A stretch of 64,000 nt of DNA from Mytilus trossulus. Taxonomy: Eukaryota; Mollusca; Bivalvia; Mytilida; Mytilidae. This document shows, one piece after another, positions 36,901-51,900 of the stretch. Both the position numbers and the translations under genes were made by a program. The notes beneath the pieces are model-generated. The model did no database searches. It saw nothing but the letters and a program-made list of their open reading frames with translations, and was not told the origin of the DNA. Every line of letters begins with the position of its first letter. Position 1 is the stretch's first letter. The stretch lies in the NCBI RefSeq assembly GCF_036588685.1, contig NC_086374.1, forward strand, positions 73,778,457 through 73,842,456, given 5' to 3'.

Positions 36901-39900
36901 CATAAGTGTGTATTATATGTTAAAACTATATGGCAAAACTTTTAAGAATTTTGGTCCATACTGCTCTTCAACTTTGTACTTTATTTGTCCCTTTTAACTT
37001 TTTGGATTCGAGTGTAACTGATGAGTCTTTTGTAGACGAAACGCGCGTCTGGCGTGTATACAAAATTTAGTCCTGGTATCTATGATGAGTTTATTGATGT
37101 AATTCATATGCGCCACATCTACTTTTACTCAAATGATTTTCAGAAATTGAGATAAGGAGATAAGCAATATTTGTGGTGCTTAAGAGCAATTCTCTGTAAC
37201 CACCAACCATTTTATATAGGGGGTCCGGCACGCATAGTCACCGATTTTCATGAAACTTAGCCAAAACATGTGATCATGTAAAAAAGTAAGAAAAATACTT
37301 GAAAAATTTAAATTGCATTTAAGTCTAAAATGACAAAATCACAAAAAATAAATTAAAATGCATACAATAATTTCAAAATTTGCAAAAGATGTCTAAAATT
37401 TAAAATGTACAAGGTTTTTTATGGAATTTTTATGAAATGGTCAGAAAAGTGAATTAATAATTTTTTAAAGTAAAATGAAACAGATAATGGAAACTACATT
37501 TTAAAAGGCTGAAGTATTTCCCGTATAAATTAGGTTTATACATTTATTTTTTGTTACATTATTTATGATACTATAATTTATCTCTTAAATAGGTGACTGT
37601 ATTTAAACCAGCTACAAGTAAGAGTGGTAATTCTGAGGTTTATTTAATGTGTTTGGGATTCTTAGGCATAGGCAGTATACAGGGGCAGATAGAACAGTTG
37701 TGTGAAAAATATTTTAGTAAGTAAACAGTATCGATAATTTGGTTTTATATATCATTGTTTAGTAGGAGGCACTTACCATCCCAAATTCTAATACTGTGGA
37801 TTTATTATTATTCGTTGGATAACAATTTTCGTGGTTTTTCTTGGGTACAGGTGAACCACGAATTCAAATGTTCAATGAATTACACATTTTCTATAAGCTC
37901 TGTTTGCAGACATTGACAAAACCACGAAATCAAATACCCACCAACATGCTGTGTTTTCTCAATCCACCAAAATAGATGATTCCACAGTACAAATAACGAC
38001 TTGATTTTTAAGGTTTTGTGTCAACGATGGATACCCATATATATCCTTTATTTTCTATGATTCATGCAGGCAATGCTTAAGATAAACAGTATACAATAAC
38101 CTTAGTCTTAAGATAAACAGTATACAATAACCTAAGTCATAAGATAACTTAAGTTAAACAGTATACAATAACCTTAGTCATAAGATAAACAGTATACAAT
38201 AACCTTAGTCATAAGATAAACAGTATACAATAACCTTAGTCTTAAGATAAACAGTATACAATAACCTTAGTCTTGGATTAATGTAGTAACAATTCTAGTT
38301 TACTGATGTTGAAATTAAATCGTTTGGTTATGGTTGATTGAATCATCTCTGCTTTTAGTCCAGCTGTAAACAGTACACTCATATTCAGGATGATGTAATT
38401 TTAATGAGATATAAACATGTCCTTCTTTATACTAGAACCACAAGTTGAGGGGGGTTTTACGCTTACAAAGTAGGTGTTTGCAGAAAGACATGTCACTCCT
38501 TAGACTACTGATGAGGTAAAGACATAATATAAATGTTTCTTGTAGAGTAAAACTTGCGCATTACAAAACTTCATTTTTATCATAGATGTTAATTGATAAT
38601 ATAAAATGTTCACTAGATGGATGTATCATTTGAACATGAATTTACATCTGTTGTAATCTTCCATTACAGGTCCAGCAGAGTCCAGCACTGAGATTCATTG
38701 CCTATTCAGTCAAGATGAAATTCCAGAAGACTTTCTACAACAACATATCAAATGCTGTAACTACTTTACTTCACTCCAAGAGGAGACAATCAAGAACAAC
38801 TTAAACTACTTTGAAAAAATATCGGATGACTTCAGCCAAGAAATCATTGGAATGAAAGTTTGCTGCACTGATTTATATTTCTCTAAATATAATGTCAAAT
38901 CTATACCAATTTATTTAAAGATCACACAGCCACAGGTCATTATTTTCTATGTATCTTTAGAGTGCCAAATATTTCTGATTTATTTCTTTGCAGATTCAAA
39001 ATAAAATAATGAGCAACACATTTACTGATCTTTTTTGTATAGAATACTTATATATAAAAGAATGAAAATTTAAAAACCAATAAAAAACAACTTGCAAGCT
39101 AATAAAATGTCTGCACACTTCGTTTTTCTTAAACATCGTGTTGGCTTGAAACAGATTATAAAAGTATAAAATGACATTGAGCTTGCTAACAAAGAAACTT
39201 AAAACTTAGAGGAACACACATTACATTAGCTTTTGATGCAAAGAAAATAAGATTTGAATGAAGTTTCTATGGTTTTTCTTTTAAATCACAATTTATGGTT
39301 AGCAACTAGTTCAATGTCTCATTTTAGTAACGGGCATTGGTGGCCCAGTGGTCTAAGTAGTTACTACTGATATCACTATCCAGTCAACATTGAGGTTGTG
39401 AGTTTGAACCTCGCTCCAGTAGGTTTACTTGACTCCAATCTCAATTGACTAGGATTTGTAGTTTTCCTATCTTGGTCAGTGGTTTTCTCCAGGTACTCAA
39501 GCTTCCTCCACCAATAAAAACTGACAGCCACAAAATAACCAAACAGCGTTGCTTAAAAGTGGCATTTAAACACAAAATAAAATAATAAAAATTCTAGTTA
39601 TATTAAAACAGTTTCAATATAGTTACAATTTGCCCCAAAAATTTGGACAATGACAAAAAGATCTGAAATTGACCTATATTAATAAGAACAAAGTATATAT
39701 TTTTTTTTACATGTCATTGTGAATAGAAAATGTAAAGATATTGTTGGTTAACTCCAGTTTAACTGTTAGAAAAGAACATTCATTAAACCGGATGGAAAAT
39801 TACTAAAAGGAGTTGATGGACATATAACAATGAGACAGCAACCAAACAGCAAAAGAAAAGTAATTTGGCTTCCACACCAATTTAAGGATTTATTTGAATA

Positions 39901-42900
39901 AACAGTATTATTTTGTTTTACAGAAACAACAAAAGAAATCCTGTAATCATCGTTATAGGGAAATCAAGAGAAATGAAGGGACATACAATGATAGAGTTAG
40001 AGTTCAGGCACTACAATGGGAACAGAGAGTGCTACATTATGATACATATGACATTGATGACAGCTGTGTGGAATGGTTTCGAGTATGATCATTTATTTCT
40101 TAGAATTTGTTGTCATAAAACAAATAGAAGTATTTTAATTCTTAATGTCTCTGCTTATATTCTACACCTCTTTTGGCTCTTTTGAAATGGCAATATAGAA
40201 AAGTTTGTTTTAATGTGATACCTTAAACATAAAGCTATTTGTTACTGGAACTTGTGATAAGTCTCATAGACTTGAAAAAGAAAACTCACTTGTATTTATC
40301 CAAAGGTGATCACACTGGGCCAAATACAAATCATGCTTCTAAATCTCGTTTTAATAAACTAGAGTGGCTCCTTTGAGCTGAAAGGATATAAAAGCTTCAG
40401 TAAACCTTAGCAACATGCTATGATAAAAAAAGGTGGTGAAAGGTGCTTAAGTTTATATTGAATTCCTGAATTCCTAAACACAATATAAATTTCCATATAA
40501 AGGGTTGCTATCAAAGTTAAGTATTGTAAAAACTGTTATAAATTTAGTAATTGTAAAAATAAACAGAACTTTCAACACAAATAATGCAGATAAATCAGTC
40601 AAAACTTCGTAATTTAAAATGTTGTGTTAAAATAGAAGTAGTTATAAAACCACTATTTCTATGTAAAATTTGTGTTTTTTCAACCAGAAAAACAGAGGAT
40701 TAAAATACCATAAAAAGATTTTTAAAAAAACCTTAAAAACTTAAAGAAGACCCTTGAACTTATTTTTACAATTTTTTTTAACAGATCTTGTATCCACCTG
40801 AAGAAGAGGAAGTTAGGAAGTGGGCATGTGTAACAGGATGTCAGGTGACTACAATCATGAGTTCCAGATTTTGTGATGGAAAGTTTGTTCAACAAGCAGA
40901 AGATATTGTTATCAACTGGAAGGTATACATTTACCTCTAGTACCTTTTTTTTTTGTAATTTTAGCTTTTGTTTAATTAACTGATTTTTACTTGTCTGAAG
41001 AGAATAACTACTTTAAAAAAACCAGTTTTGATAAAATTTTTCCTGTCAGAAAATGTCGTAACAAATCTTTTGACCAAGGCCAAAGTAATATTAGTTAGTA
41101 CCTTTAATTGTCAAATTCAAGAATCAATTAGATAAGAACTTATAACCAACTTCCTTTTTCTTATCCATTGATTGGTTGCCATGGTCAAATATTTAGAATA
41201 GGATGAAGAAATTACCAAACCTTGCAACTCATCTGCTTCATGTAGATTATACACTGTAATTTGAACCAATTTAATCTTGACAAATGTCATGTTCTAAATG
41301 ACTATGAATATCTACAATTCCTGTACATGTGTTTTTAATAATCACTTATTTTTGTAAGCAGCTTCCAAACGTGAAAATGTGAGGTATAACAGTCACTTGT
41401 TTCAGCATATTCAGCAAAGAAAAGTATGATTTACAAGGTTTCTTTAGTTGAAATATTATGTACCGGTAGTTGAGTGTCTGAATATTTACGTTATTAGTAC
41501 CAAACTAAGTTAGAAAAAGTATTTTATAGAATATATATTATAGAAGGTCAGCCATTTGTAAGTGATGATATAATTTTTATACAACTGCAAAAATTACAAA
41601 TTTTTTGGTCGTATATTGATATCACATCATTGTCGTCAGCGTTGTCCAAAGATTGATTGTTTCCGAAAAATAAATTTTGAATAAGTAAAAAGAAATAAAT
41701 AAAATTCAACACAATGTTTATAATCACAAATGGAAGCTTGGGATTGATTTTGGGGGTTATGGTCCCAAAGGTTTAGGAATGAGGGGCCCAAAGAGCCCAA
41801 AACAGCATTTATCTAGTTTCAGAACAAAAAGTTGTGTATTAGTATTTCAATTGTTCTGAAATTGTACCACAATGTTTAATACCATAAGTAGAATGTTGGG
41901 ACTTATTTTAAGGGGTTATTGGGCAAACAGTCTAGGAATGAAGGGGCAAAAAGGGGCCAAAACAAGCATTTTTCTAGTTTCAAGACAATTACTTGTGTGT
42001 AACTGTATGGATCTCTCTGACATTGTAACACAAGTTTCCATATAACACAGGGAAGGCTGGGATTCAGTTTGGGGGTAATTTTCCCAAATATATAGGAATA
42101 AGGGGCCAAAAAAGGTCCAAAAAGAAGCATTTTTCTAGTTAACAGACAATAAATTGTGTTTAAGTGTATGGATCTCTATTAATTTTTACAAGAAGGTTCA
42201 ATACCACTACAAAAAGATTGGGATTGATTTTGGGGTTGTTAATCCCAATAGTCTAGGAATTAAGAGCCAAATGGGGGGCTCAAAATAATAATTTTTGTAG
42301 TTTTCAAACAGTAACTTATGTTTAAGTGTATGAATCTCTCTGAAATTAAGGTTAAGTTTTCATACTATGAAGGGATGGTAAGTTTTGACTTTGGGAGGTT
42401 ATGGCTCAAAATGTTTTGGAATTAGGGGCAAAAAAGGGGAAAAACTAAGTATTTCTAGTCAATGGACAATTAAAACAATTCAAAATCAGTATAAGGGAGG
42501 TAATTCTAAAACATTCATACAATGTCGGGTATTTTCAGATTAACCTCCCTTACACTACTTGTACGTTATGTTTAAAGAAATGTCAGGTTAGGGACTAATT
42601 GCAAATAAAAAAAGGTGGTAGGTAGTTTTTTTCTTCAAATTTCTCAAATTCCAAATTTTTGAAAAGTTAAAAGAAGAAATCTTTAATTGCACAATATTGT
42701 GCAATAGATTTGTAAGATTTTGACATTTGTTTTGTGTCAGAAACTCATATTATGTCAAAAATTTGATCTTTATCCAAGTTCAGAGCTGTATCAAGCTTGA
42801 ATTAAGTGTTCATACTTGCCCCAACTGTTCAGGATTCAACTTCTGCAGTCGTATAAAGCTGCGCCCTGCAGAGCACCTGGTTAACAAACATTTTCAAGCA

Positions 42901-45900
42901 TGATAACCTTATTGTAGGTATTTTTGCTGCCTGACTTTTCTAATATGATATGATGTGGCTCTAACCATAATTGGTAAACAGAAGAGTCTATTATTGTTGT
43001 CTTCTTTTACAGAATGAAGAATCCAAAATTACTGACCCTACAGCAGACTACAATGTGTCATCAATCATTTCATCATTAGATATATTGTTTAACCAATCAG
43101 TGTATGATTTTCCATGTCATGTGACCATTGTAACATCTGCTGAATTGAAGTGTGATGAAATTCAGAAGCAGGAGTATGTAAACAAGGTAACCATAGAAAT
43201 AGTTTTAAACTTTTTTACCATTTACCGTTGACAAAAATACTTGTTTAATACTTAAACTTTAGCTCTTTTTATATGATCTTATATGACGTCAATAAAAGAA
43301 ATACTAATTAAATTTTTGAAATAATGTTTTGTTTCCATCAGCATATTTTCAGCTGCTCATCCATTTTTTGTATATGTAGATAAATTAAAAAAGTTCTACT
43401 TGCCTTTACATATTTTATTTTAAGAGATAAAAAAATCAAAACAAATTTACATTTTACATAATTACATATTTTTGTTCATAGGTAACCACGGTTGAAGATA
43501 TAACTGAAGTGTGTGATCATACAATACTGGTGTATCTAGATATATTCAACACAAGTACTGAAACAGATATAACATCACAGAAAACTCTGCTGAAGAAACT
43601 GACCAAGATGTTTCAGGTATAATAAAAATATACTCATGATAATTGACCTGGTTACTGTAAACTAATTCATTTTTTTGAGGAATTTAATTTCACGACTTTC
43701 GTGTGAAGAAAACTATCATAAATATAAATCGTCACGAATATGTGAAACTTGCATTTTTCTTTACTCAACTACAACTCGCAAAACTGTTTGAACAACTGAA
43801 TACCTTTTTTTTGTAATTTATTTTTACACCAAGTATATATTGTGATATATAGTTATATAGTTATTTCATAAAACATATACTGATATTAAATTTTTCAATA
43901 ACAGTCTAAAATTAAAAAGTTAGTTATGCTAATTAGTCTAAATTTTCTACCAGATCATACACATCTTTTATCACTCTGGATTAGAATACCGGAATATGTT
44001 GATAAGGTTAATGATGGCATCAGCCTTCTCCTCTAGCCACATGCATCACTGCCTATACAATGATGTTGAACATGAGAGGTACCAGGAGAGGCCACCAGAG
44101 ATCATCAACAGATAACATATTGGACAACATGTTGGACAGAGTCACATAAATAAATGTCAACCTAAGTCAAGGGGAGATAATTCAAATACAATCAAACAAA
44201 AATTAGTATATCAATATATATAACATGTATAACAATAGCAATAAACATAGATAGTACTTTTAAGATGCACACAAATCACTGTCCAGTTGTGATGTGCATC
44301 AACATATAATTAATTCTACATGAACTATTATAAAGCCTTAAGTAAGTACAAAATAGAAAGATCTCTCCTCACATGTGAACTATGTTTTTAATTAATTCCC
44401 ATTTACAATCAAATTTCTCTCTTGCTCTAGGGGATCTGTAAAAGGAGGTAGATATTTTTTCTATTTGGTAGGAATTTTTAATCATAGCTATGACACCCGT
44501 AAGAGTCGGTAATGAATTATTAAAGCGACATGTATAAATGTAATATTTAACCAGAATAGTGAATAAGTTTAGGGAAATATCCCAAGACTCTGACCCAAGA
44601 ACAATGTTTTCCACATTAAGAATTAAAGTTATATTATTTTCAACTTGAAAAAGTGCTAATACAACTGAATACCTAATACCAGAAACGCTAACCGGTTAAC
44701 CTGACATTTTTTTCAATTTGATAGATTTGATATAAATTTGGATTGAAATCATTAAATAGTCATGATTTTCTTTAACAAATGTCGTTGTGGTAATTAATTT
44801 GATAGGTCAATTGTCCAGTATATTGATTGCTATTGTTAATCCAAAAATATAAAATTAATTAATGTGTCTCTCAGCTCGGACCAAGATCTAAACGAAACAT
44901 AATTAGTATACATGTTTTTTAACAGTAACTTTAAATCAGTAATACGATTAAATTATACGATTTTCTTCATTATTTCATTTTTATACAACCCCAAAAATAC
45001 TGCAAAAAACTTTTGAGGTCGTATATTGGTATGATATTGGCGTTGTCGTCGTCGTCTTCTGAAGACACATTGGTTTTCGCACTATAACTTTAGTTTAAGT
45101 AAATAGAAATCTGTGAAATTTAAACACAAGGTTAATGACCACCAAAGGAAAGTTGGGATTGATTTTGGGAGTTTTGGTTCCACAGTTTAGGAATTAAGGG
45201 CCAAAAAGGGCCCAAATAAGCATTTTTTCTTTGTTTTCGCACAATAACTTTAGTATAAGAGAATAGAAATCTATGTAATTTAAACACAAGGTTTATGAAC
45301 ACTAAAGGAAGGTTTGGATCGATTTTGGAAGTTTGTGTCCCAACAGTTTAGGAATAAGGGGCCAAAAAGGGGGCCCAAATGAGCATTTTTCTTGGTTTTT
45401 CACACTGGGATTGATTTTAGAGTTTGGGAATTAAGGGCCCAAAGGGTCCAAAAATAAACTTTGTTTGATTTCATAAAAAAATGAATAATTGGGGTTCTTT
45501 GATATGCCAAATCTAACTGTGTAAGTAGATTCTTAATTTTTGGTTCTGTTTTCAAATTGGTCTACATTAAGGTCCAAAGGGTCCAAAATTAAACTAAGAT
45601 TGATTTTAACAAAAATTAAATTCTTGGGGTTTTTTGATATGCTGAATCGAAACATTTTTTAAGATTTTTTGCTTATGGGGCCAGTTTTCAAGTTGGTCCA
45701 AATCGTGGTCTTAAATTAAACTTTGTTTGATATCAACAAAAATTGAATCCTTGGGGTTCTTTGTTCTTTGATATGCTGAATCTAAACATGTACTTAGATT
45801 TTTGCTTATGGGTCCAGTTTTCAAGTTGATCCAAATTGGGGTCCAAAATTAAACTTTGTTTGATTTCAACAAAAAATTGAATATATGGGGTTCTTTGATA

Positions 45901-48900
45901 TATGCTGAATCTAACCAAGTATTTAGATTTTTGATATTTGGGCCCAGTTATCAAATTGGTCCACATTAAGGTATAAAGAGTCCCAAATTGAACTTTATTT
46001 GATCTCATCAAAAATGGAATTCTTTTATATGCTGAATCTAACCATGTATTTAGATTTTGGATATTGGACCATAATAGGTAAATGTCCAATTTAAAATTTT
46101 TAAGTTTTTAAGTTTAAGTTATTAGACCACATTCATTTTGTGTCAGAAACCTATGTTGTGTCAACTATTTAATCACAATCCAAATTCAGAGCTGCATTAA
46201 GCTTGAATGTTGTGTCCATATTTGCCCCAACTGTTCAGGGTTTCGAACTCTGCGGTCATATAAAGCAGAACTCTGTGGAGCATCTGGTTGTTCTTATATT
46301 TTGTAAACCTACATCTGAATGTGCAATCTCCATCGTGCAAGGCTTTGTCATAATTTAAACAAAATGCTAACTCAAAAATTGTGCAATGCAAACCAATGTG
46401 AATGTATACTTGATAGTACGAGTAACAAGCTTTGGCTTAATCATTTCAAATTGAAACACTCCAAATTATTATAGCAGACAACAAGAGAAAATGAAAATGA
46501 AAATTCAGACATATTAAAGTAAATTCTATAAGATCAAGAATTTTTTTTTTAATTTTTCAATCTGAAGTTAGTGCAAACGCCATAGTTGATACAGTGTTTT
46601 TGATTATTTAAAGTCAAACTTCGCCAGGAATCTTCACAGACAAGCCTTATAATACCAAATGACAAACTTTAATTCATTGTATTATAAAAACGTAAATGTA
46701 TGACTTAAATGGAAGGTTGTCATATTGACACTCATACCACATATGATCTTCTTATATCTATGTGTAGAGTACTATAGATAAGGCTTCAAACATCAACTTA
46801 AACTACCGGTTAACCTGTTAATCAGTCGAACAATTATCCAAGTAACCCGTTAGGCAAAAGTGAACGATTTGACACCACTAGTTATTATAGAAGGATTTTT
46901 TAATTAATCAATGTTCTTTTTATTACTATTTCATGGATATCACTCACATTGATAGTGATGGTAAAAAGTAATTTTAAAGTTATTTTTTCATTTTCTTCAT
47001 CCATAAATACAGAAATAATTGTGATATTTATATTATTGCGAATAATGCAAAAGTGTTAAAATTGCAATAATATAAACTCACATTTTGAATTTTTTTATAT
47101 GAATTAAACAGAATTTTTCTCAATATTGCAAAGATAAATCGCAATAAAAAGTGCACACAGTAATTTCTGAATTTACAGTAAATTGCAATCCAACCACATC
47201 TTCTTTTGTGATATTTTCATGATGACAATACAATGACAGAAGTTTGACTATTTGCTTCAGGTGTTGTATGCATGTATATCACCACTCAACATCTGATGGT
47301 ATTTTTTGCCTGTATTTTTCCAGGTATTGCCAAAAGAAAACACAGTACTGATACAGATGCCAACATGTCTAACCAGATTTACTGCAGGGATAATATATCT
47401 TCTAAGTTCCTGTTTCCAAAAGGTTTGACTATGATTATTTGTACAAACTACAATTAAGGCTTGTTTTGTCATATGAAACACCCTTGTTTTATCATAGTTT
47501 ATATGTACAATGCAATTTAACATAATATCAGAAAAAGTTCAAATAAAAACTACAACATTGAGTAAACGAAAAAATATGCTAAAGAAATTTTAAAAGTCCT
47601 ATAAAACTTGTCACCACCAATCAGCCATTCTCTGTCTCTGTGAGACTCTTGTTTTGAATAAGACATTGTAATTAAGACTGCTTTGAAAAAAAAAAAATGT
47701 TTTTCTTCAGGTTGGATTTTTAACACAACCAGGAAAAGAAAGTTTGCTGCAAATGTTGATCTGCTATAAATATTCTGGTGTTTCCGACTTCCTGTTAGAA
47801 CACTGCTGCCATCTAGTGGATGAACATATTTCTAAAGACAGCAAATCTGCCAATGTGTTGCTGGAAACAGTACCAATACTTTCACTGATAAATGGTAAGA
47901 TTATAAAATTTATTATGTTTTTTTTTAGAAAAAATAAAGGATAACAGAATACAGAGGAAATAACAATAAAAATGATTAGAAATGTTTTTCATAAATTATG
48001 GATCTTGTTGTAGAACTGTTCAATAATTTATAACATAACTTTCTTGAATTCTCTGTTAATATATTTAGAAATTATTCAATAACTTAGGTCCCTACTCCTG
48101 CCGACAAAATACATTGCAAAATACAATTATATAAACAGAAAGAAAACTAGATGAAACAATTTTGAAAATGAATATGAGAAAATAGCTTATGTCATATAAT
48201 TTCAGAAAAGGCCATATAGAATTAGGTCACGGTTGTCGTTTTCTTGTAACATGGCACAAAATGTAAATTGTTGTATGATCTATTGTGTTTTTAAAGGGGC
48301 ACTAGCTATCAAATTCATATTCACCAATTTTAATCAAATTTTCATATTTGATTTATAACAATGTAAATCATTTATCCAAACTATTAAAAGTCTAAAATAA
48401 GCAAAAAACAGGGTACTGGCATGAAAATATGTAGCTTCGTTTCTTGTGTATTTAGTCTGAAAACCATCTAATTATTTATCGAGTTAACCTCTAAAGTCAT
48501 CTGATAACAGTATAAGTGATGTAAACATAAATAGAGATATAAAAAGATTAAGCAAACTTGTGTAGTGAATTTCATATTATAGATGAAAAATAAGTGTTTA
48601 TAATCGTTTTTACCTGGATAAGATTTTTTGTGGATCGAAACAGTCAATCAAATGATTTACCTTTGTTTCTCTTTCAATGTTGACCTTCTTTTCCTTTAAA
48701 TAACTATACACAAACAATTCACTTGTTATCCATCTCAAGTTAAGGGGTTAAATTGAAGTTCACATGAATACAGATTAAAAGAGGTCGAAGTATTCACTTG
48801 CAAGTGAATAATTCATAATCAATGTTATTTTGCTTATTTTGACAAAATTGAACCACACTGACTGCTAAAAACGAATTATTATTTTACTATTTGCATTTCA

Positions 48901-51900
48901 TTAATGGTTGAGCCTAAAAAATAATGTATTAGATTTTTAACCGGATTTATGTGACAAAAATGTCGGTTATTGATTTGGGGATGCCCGGCGGGTGGGCGGC
49001 AATCAAATGTTGTCTGTGCATTAACTCATGAACCGTTCAACCAAAGCTTTTCAAATTTTGATATGTTGTTACTGACAACTAAATGAAGGTCAAGTTCAAT
49101 AATGGCGATTTTGACTTTTACCGTTCAGGAGTTATGGTTCTTGAAAGATGGAAAAATGGAGTTTCCAGTCGTGTCCGTGCATTTAAGCATGAACTGTTCT
49201 ACCAAGGCTTCCCAAATTTTAATATGTTGTTACTGGTGACAAAATGGCGGTCAAGTTAAATAATGACAATTTTGACTTTTACCGTTCAGGAGTTATGGTT
49301 CTTGAAAGATGGAAAAATGGTTTTTCCATTCACATTGTTGCATTTACTCACGAACCATTCAATCTAAATTTTAATATGTTAATACTGGTGACAAAATGGA
49401 GGTCAAAGGAGTAGGGGCTATAATGGCCTTAAATGGCCCCAAATTTACAAGATAATGAAAATTCTAACAGAGCAGATTTTTCTCCATAAATTATTAGAGT
49501 ATAAGTCAATGATTTGAAAAAAATGTTTTTATCTACCAAAAAAAGGTTCAATGACGTCACAATGGTAGGTGCAAATGACGTCATAATTGGGAAAATAAGC
49601 AAAAATACAGAAATTTTGATGGTTTTTCTAAATTTTGACCACCGCACCATGCTTGCACCAAGAAGAAATTTAGGCAGTTTGACAAGTTCATACATATAAA
49701 ACTTTGGTTGAAAAATCTTTTTGGTGCAAGGTTGGTGCGATAGTTTATTTTATACTTTTCATTGCCAAGCAGAGCAATAACAAGCTGAAATTTGACGTCC
49801 AAATTGGACCTATTCATCTGACAAAGTTTAGTTAATACATTCTTATGCCTATAGGAACTTTATTTTTTTGTTTAAGAATGTACCGTGTATTCCTAATATT
49901 ATTTCCGTAAGTATATCTAGTTAAATTTCTTTAATAAATACGAAACCAATCATAATGTAATGGAGTCAATAACAACTTTGAGGACATTTTTTTTTTAATT
50001 ATGAAATTTTAGATAGACCTTCAATATAATATAATCTGTACATTACCTATATTTCTGCTAATCATCAATTCAAAATTTTGGTGTTTGTATGGGGCAATCT
50101 TCTCTCTCTGGTATGAGGGTTGGAACCATGATTTATGTTAGGAAAAAGGGGGGGATCTAAAAGATTATTTTCCTTAAATTTACATAATTGGCGAGAAACC
50201 CGAAATTTATTTTGAAAATAAAACTACCTATATTCCAATTGGATGTGTCTTTGTTGATTATGAGCATAGAGCACATGTTCTATAAAAGGAGTAGGTCCGG
50301 TAAGACCCCTTTTTGGCCCCAAAATATAGCAGTTTTAAAAAATTGTTAAAATGTAAACTTTTAATTATCTATTGGAAAGTACAATGCTTCTGCTACATAG
50401 ATATGGGTTGTTTTTGGCAATTCAAATTCAATGCACATATATCGAATACTAGCAACATTAAGTCACGCTAAATTACTGAAATCTTCACAATTCTATCATT
50501 TTAGTTAGATTTTAGACGGTTTTCGTGTAAAACGAAAGTGGCCGCATAATTCATGTTCATCGTTAATACTGAAATGTAAGTTGTATTTCATGATAACACA
50601 TAACATATATAAAGATTTTGGATGAACACGTATGCGGCCACTTTCATTTTTGACAAAAGCAATCTAAAAATCGGAGCGTTTTTAATGACAAAATCAGTTC
50701 AAATATATCACATAAGCCAAAATCGGTCCTTACCGGACCTACTCCTTTGATGGTAAGAGAACGGAAACAGCATAAGGTAGACTATCCGTATATATATTTA
50801 TGGATAGTTACCTTCCCATGCATAGAAATAATTACCTGAAGTCTGTAAGCATCCTACATGTCTGTTATCTTTTTAAAGGTTATGTTTTGAATGTTATCTT
50901 TTTAAAGGTTATGTTTTGAATAGTTTTATAATGATAAGTATAAATAAAGTGTAATTTTAAAAGTTTTGTTACACCCCATTTGTGGGCATTATGTTTCTGG
51001 TCTGTGCATCTGTTTGTCTGTTCGTCCAATCGTCCTTGTGTTCCGCTTCAGGCTTAGGTTTACGGTCAAGGTAGTTTAATCTGACATCAGACTCGGACCT
51101 TTTTGAACTAAGTTTTATTGTGCCTATTGTTGTGTTTTATTTCTTTCTACTTTGGCTATAGAGGTAAAGGGAGAGGGGGTTTGAAATCTCAAAATAACAT
51201 GTTTAAGCCCGCCGATTTTTGCGCCTGTCCCAATTCATGATTCTCTGGCCTGTGCTAGTCTTGCGATTTGGGCATCCATGTACAGATATATTCTTGTTTT
51301 CAACTTTTTTGACGTAATATATATATATATATAATGAATATTGTCATGATAATCAAAGACCAAGGTCATAAGACAGTCACACTAAGGTTATAGTAAAGGC
51401 GAAATATAAACTATAAAAAAGAATATGTGGTGTGATTGCCAGTGAGACAACTGTCCACAAGTGATCAAAATGACACAGACCAGTCACAGTGACAAGAACA
51501 ACAAAAAAACAAATATTATATATAATGAATATAGAAAATTGTTAAGAATACAGATTTTGTTTAGATAGTAGCATGTACAAGTTTTGCAATGCTATAGAAG
51601 ATATGGCTATAAAGCTGGACATCTCAAATATATAATAAAAATAAGATGAATTTCCAAAAGTCAACCCTAACGATCCTCTACATATGTATAGATGGGGGTA
51701 CTTCAATACTTAATTGATAAGGGTGTCACAGTTTTGTCACCTCACCCGGTTTTACATCTTAAAAAAATATATACGTTTTCATATATTGCATAGGTAAAAA
51801 GTTACCTTTTGCCATATTGATTTAGTTTCATGTGGTTTTATGTAAAAGAGGAATACTTAGGCTTAAATTAAAATATTGTTTGTTTGCAGTTTACCGACCG

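Noticed and set aside
45733-46089. 118-residue ORF with internal repeats
   Set aside because: Its repeats follow the tandem unit of the 1.3 kb mobile repeat in which it lies.
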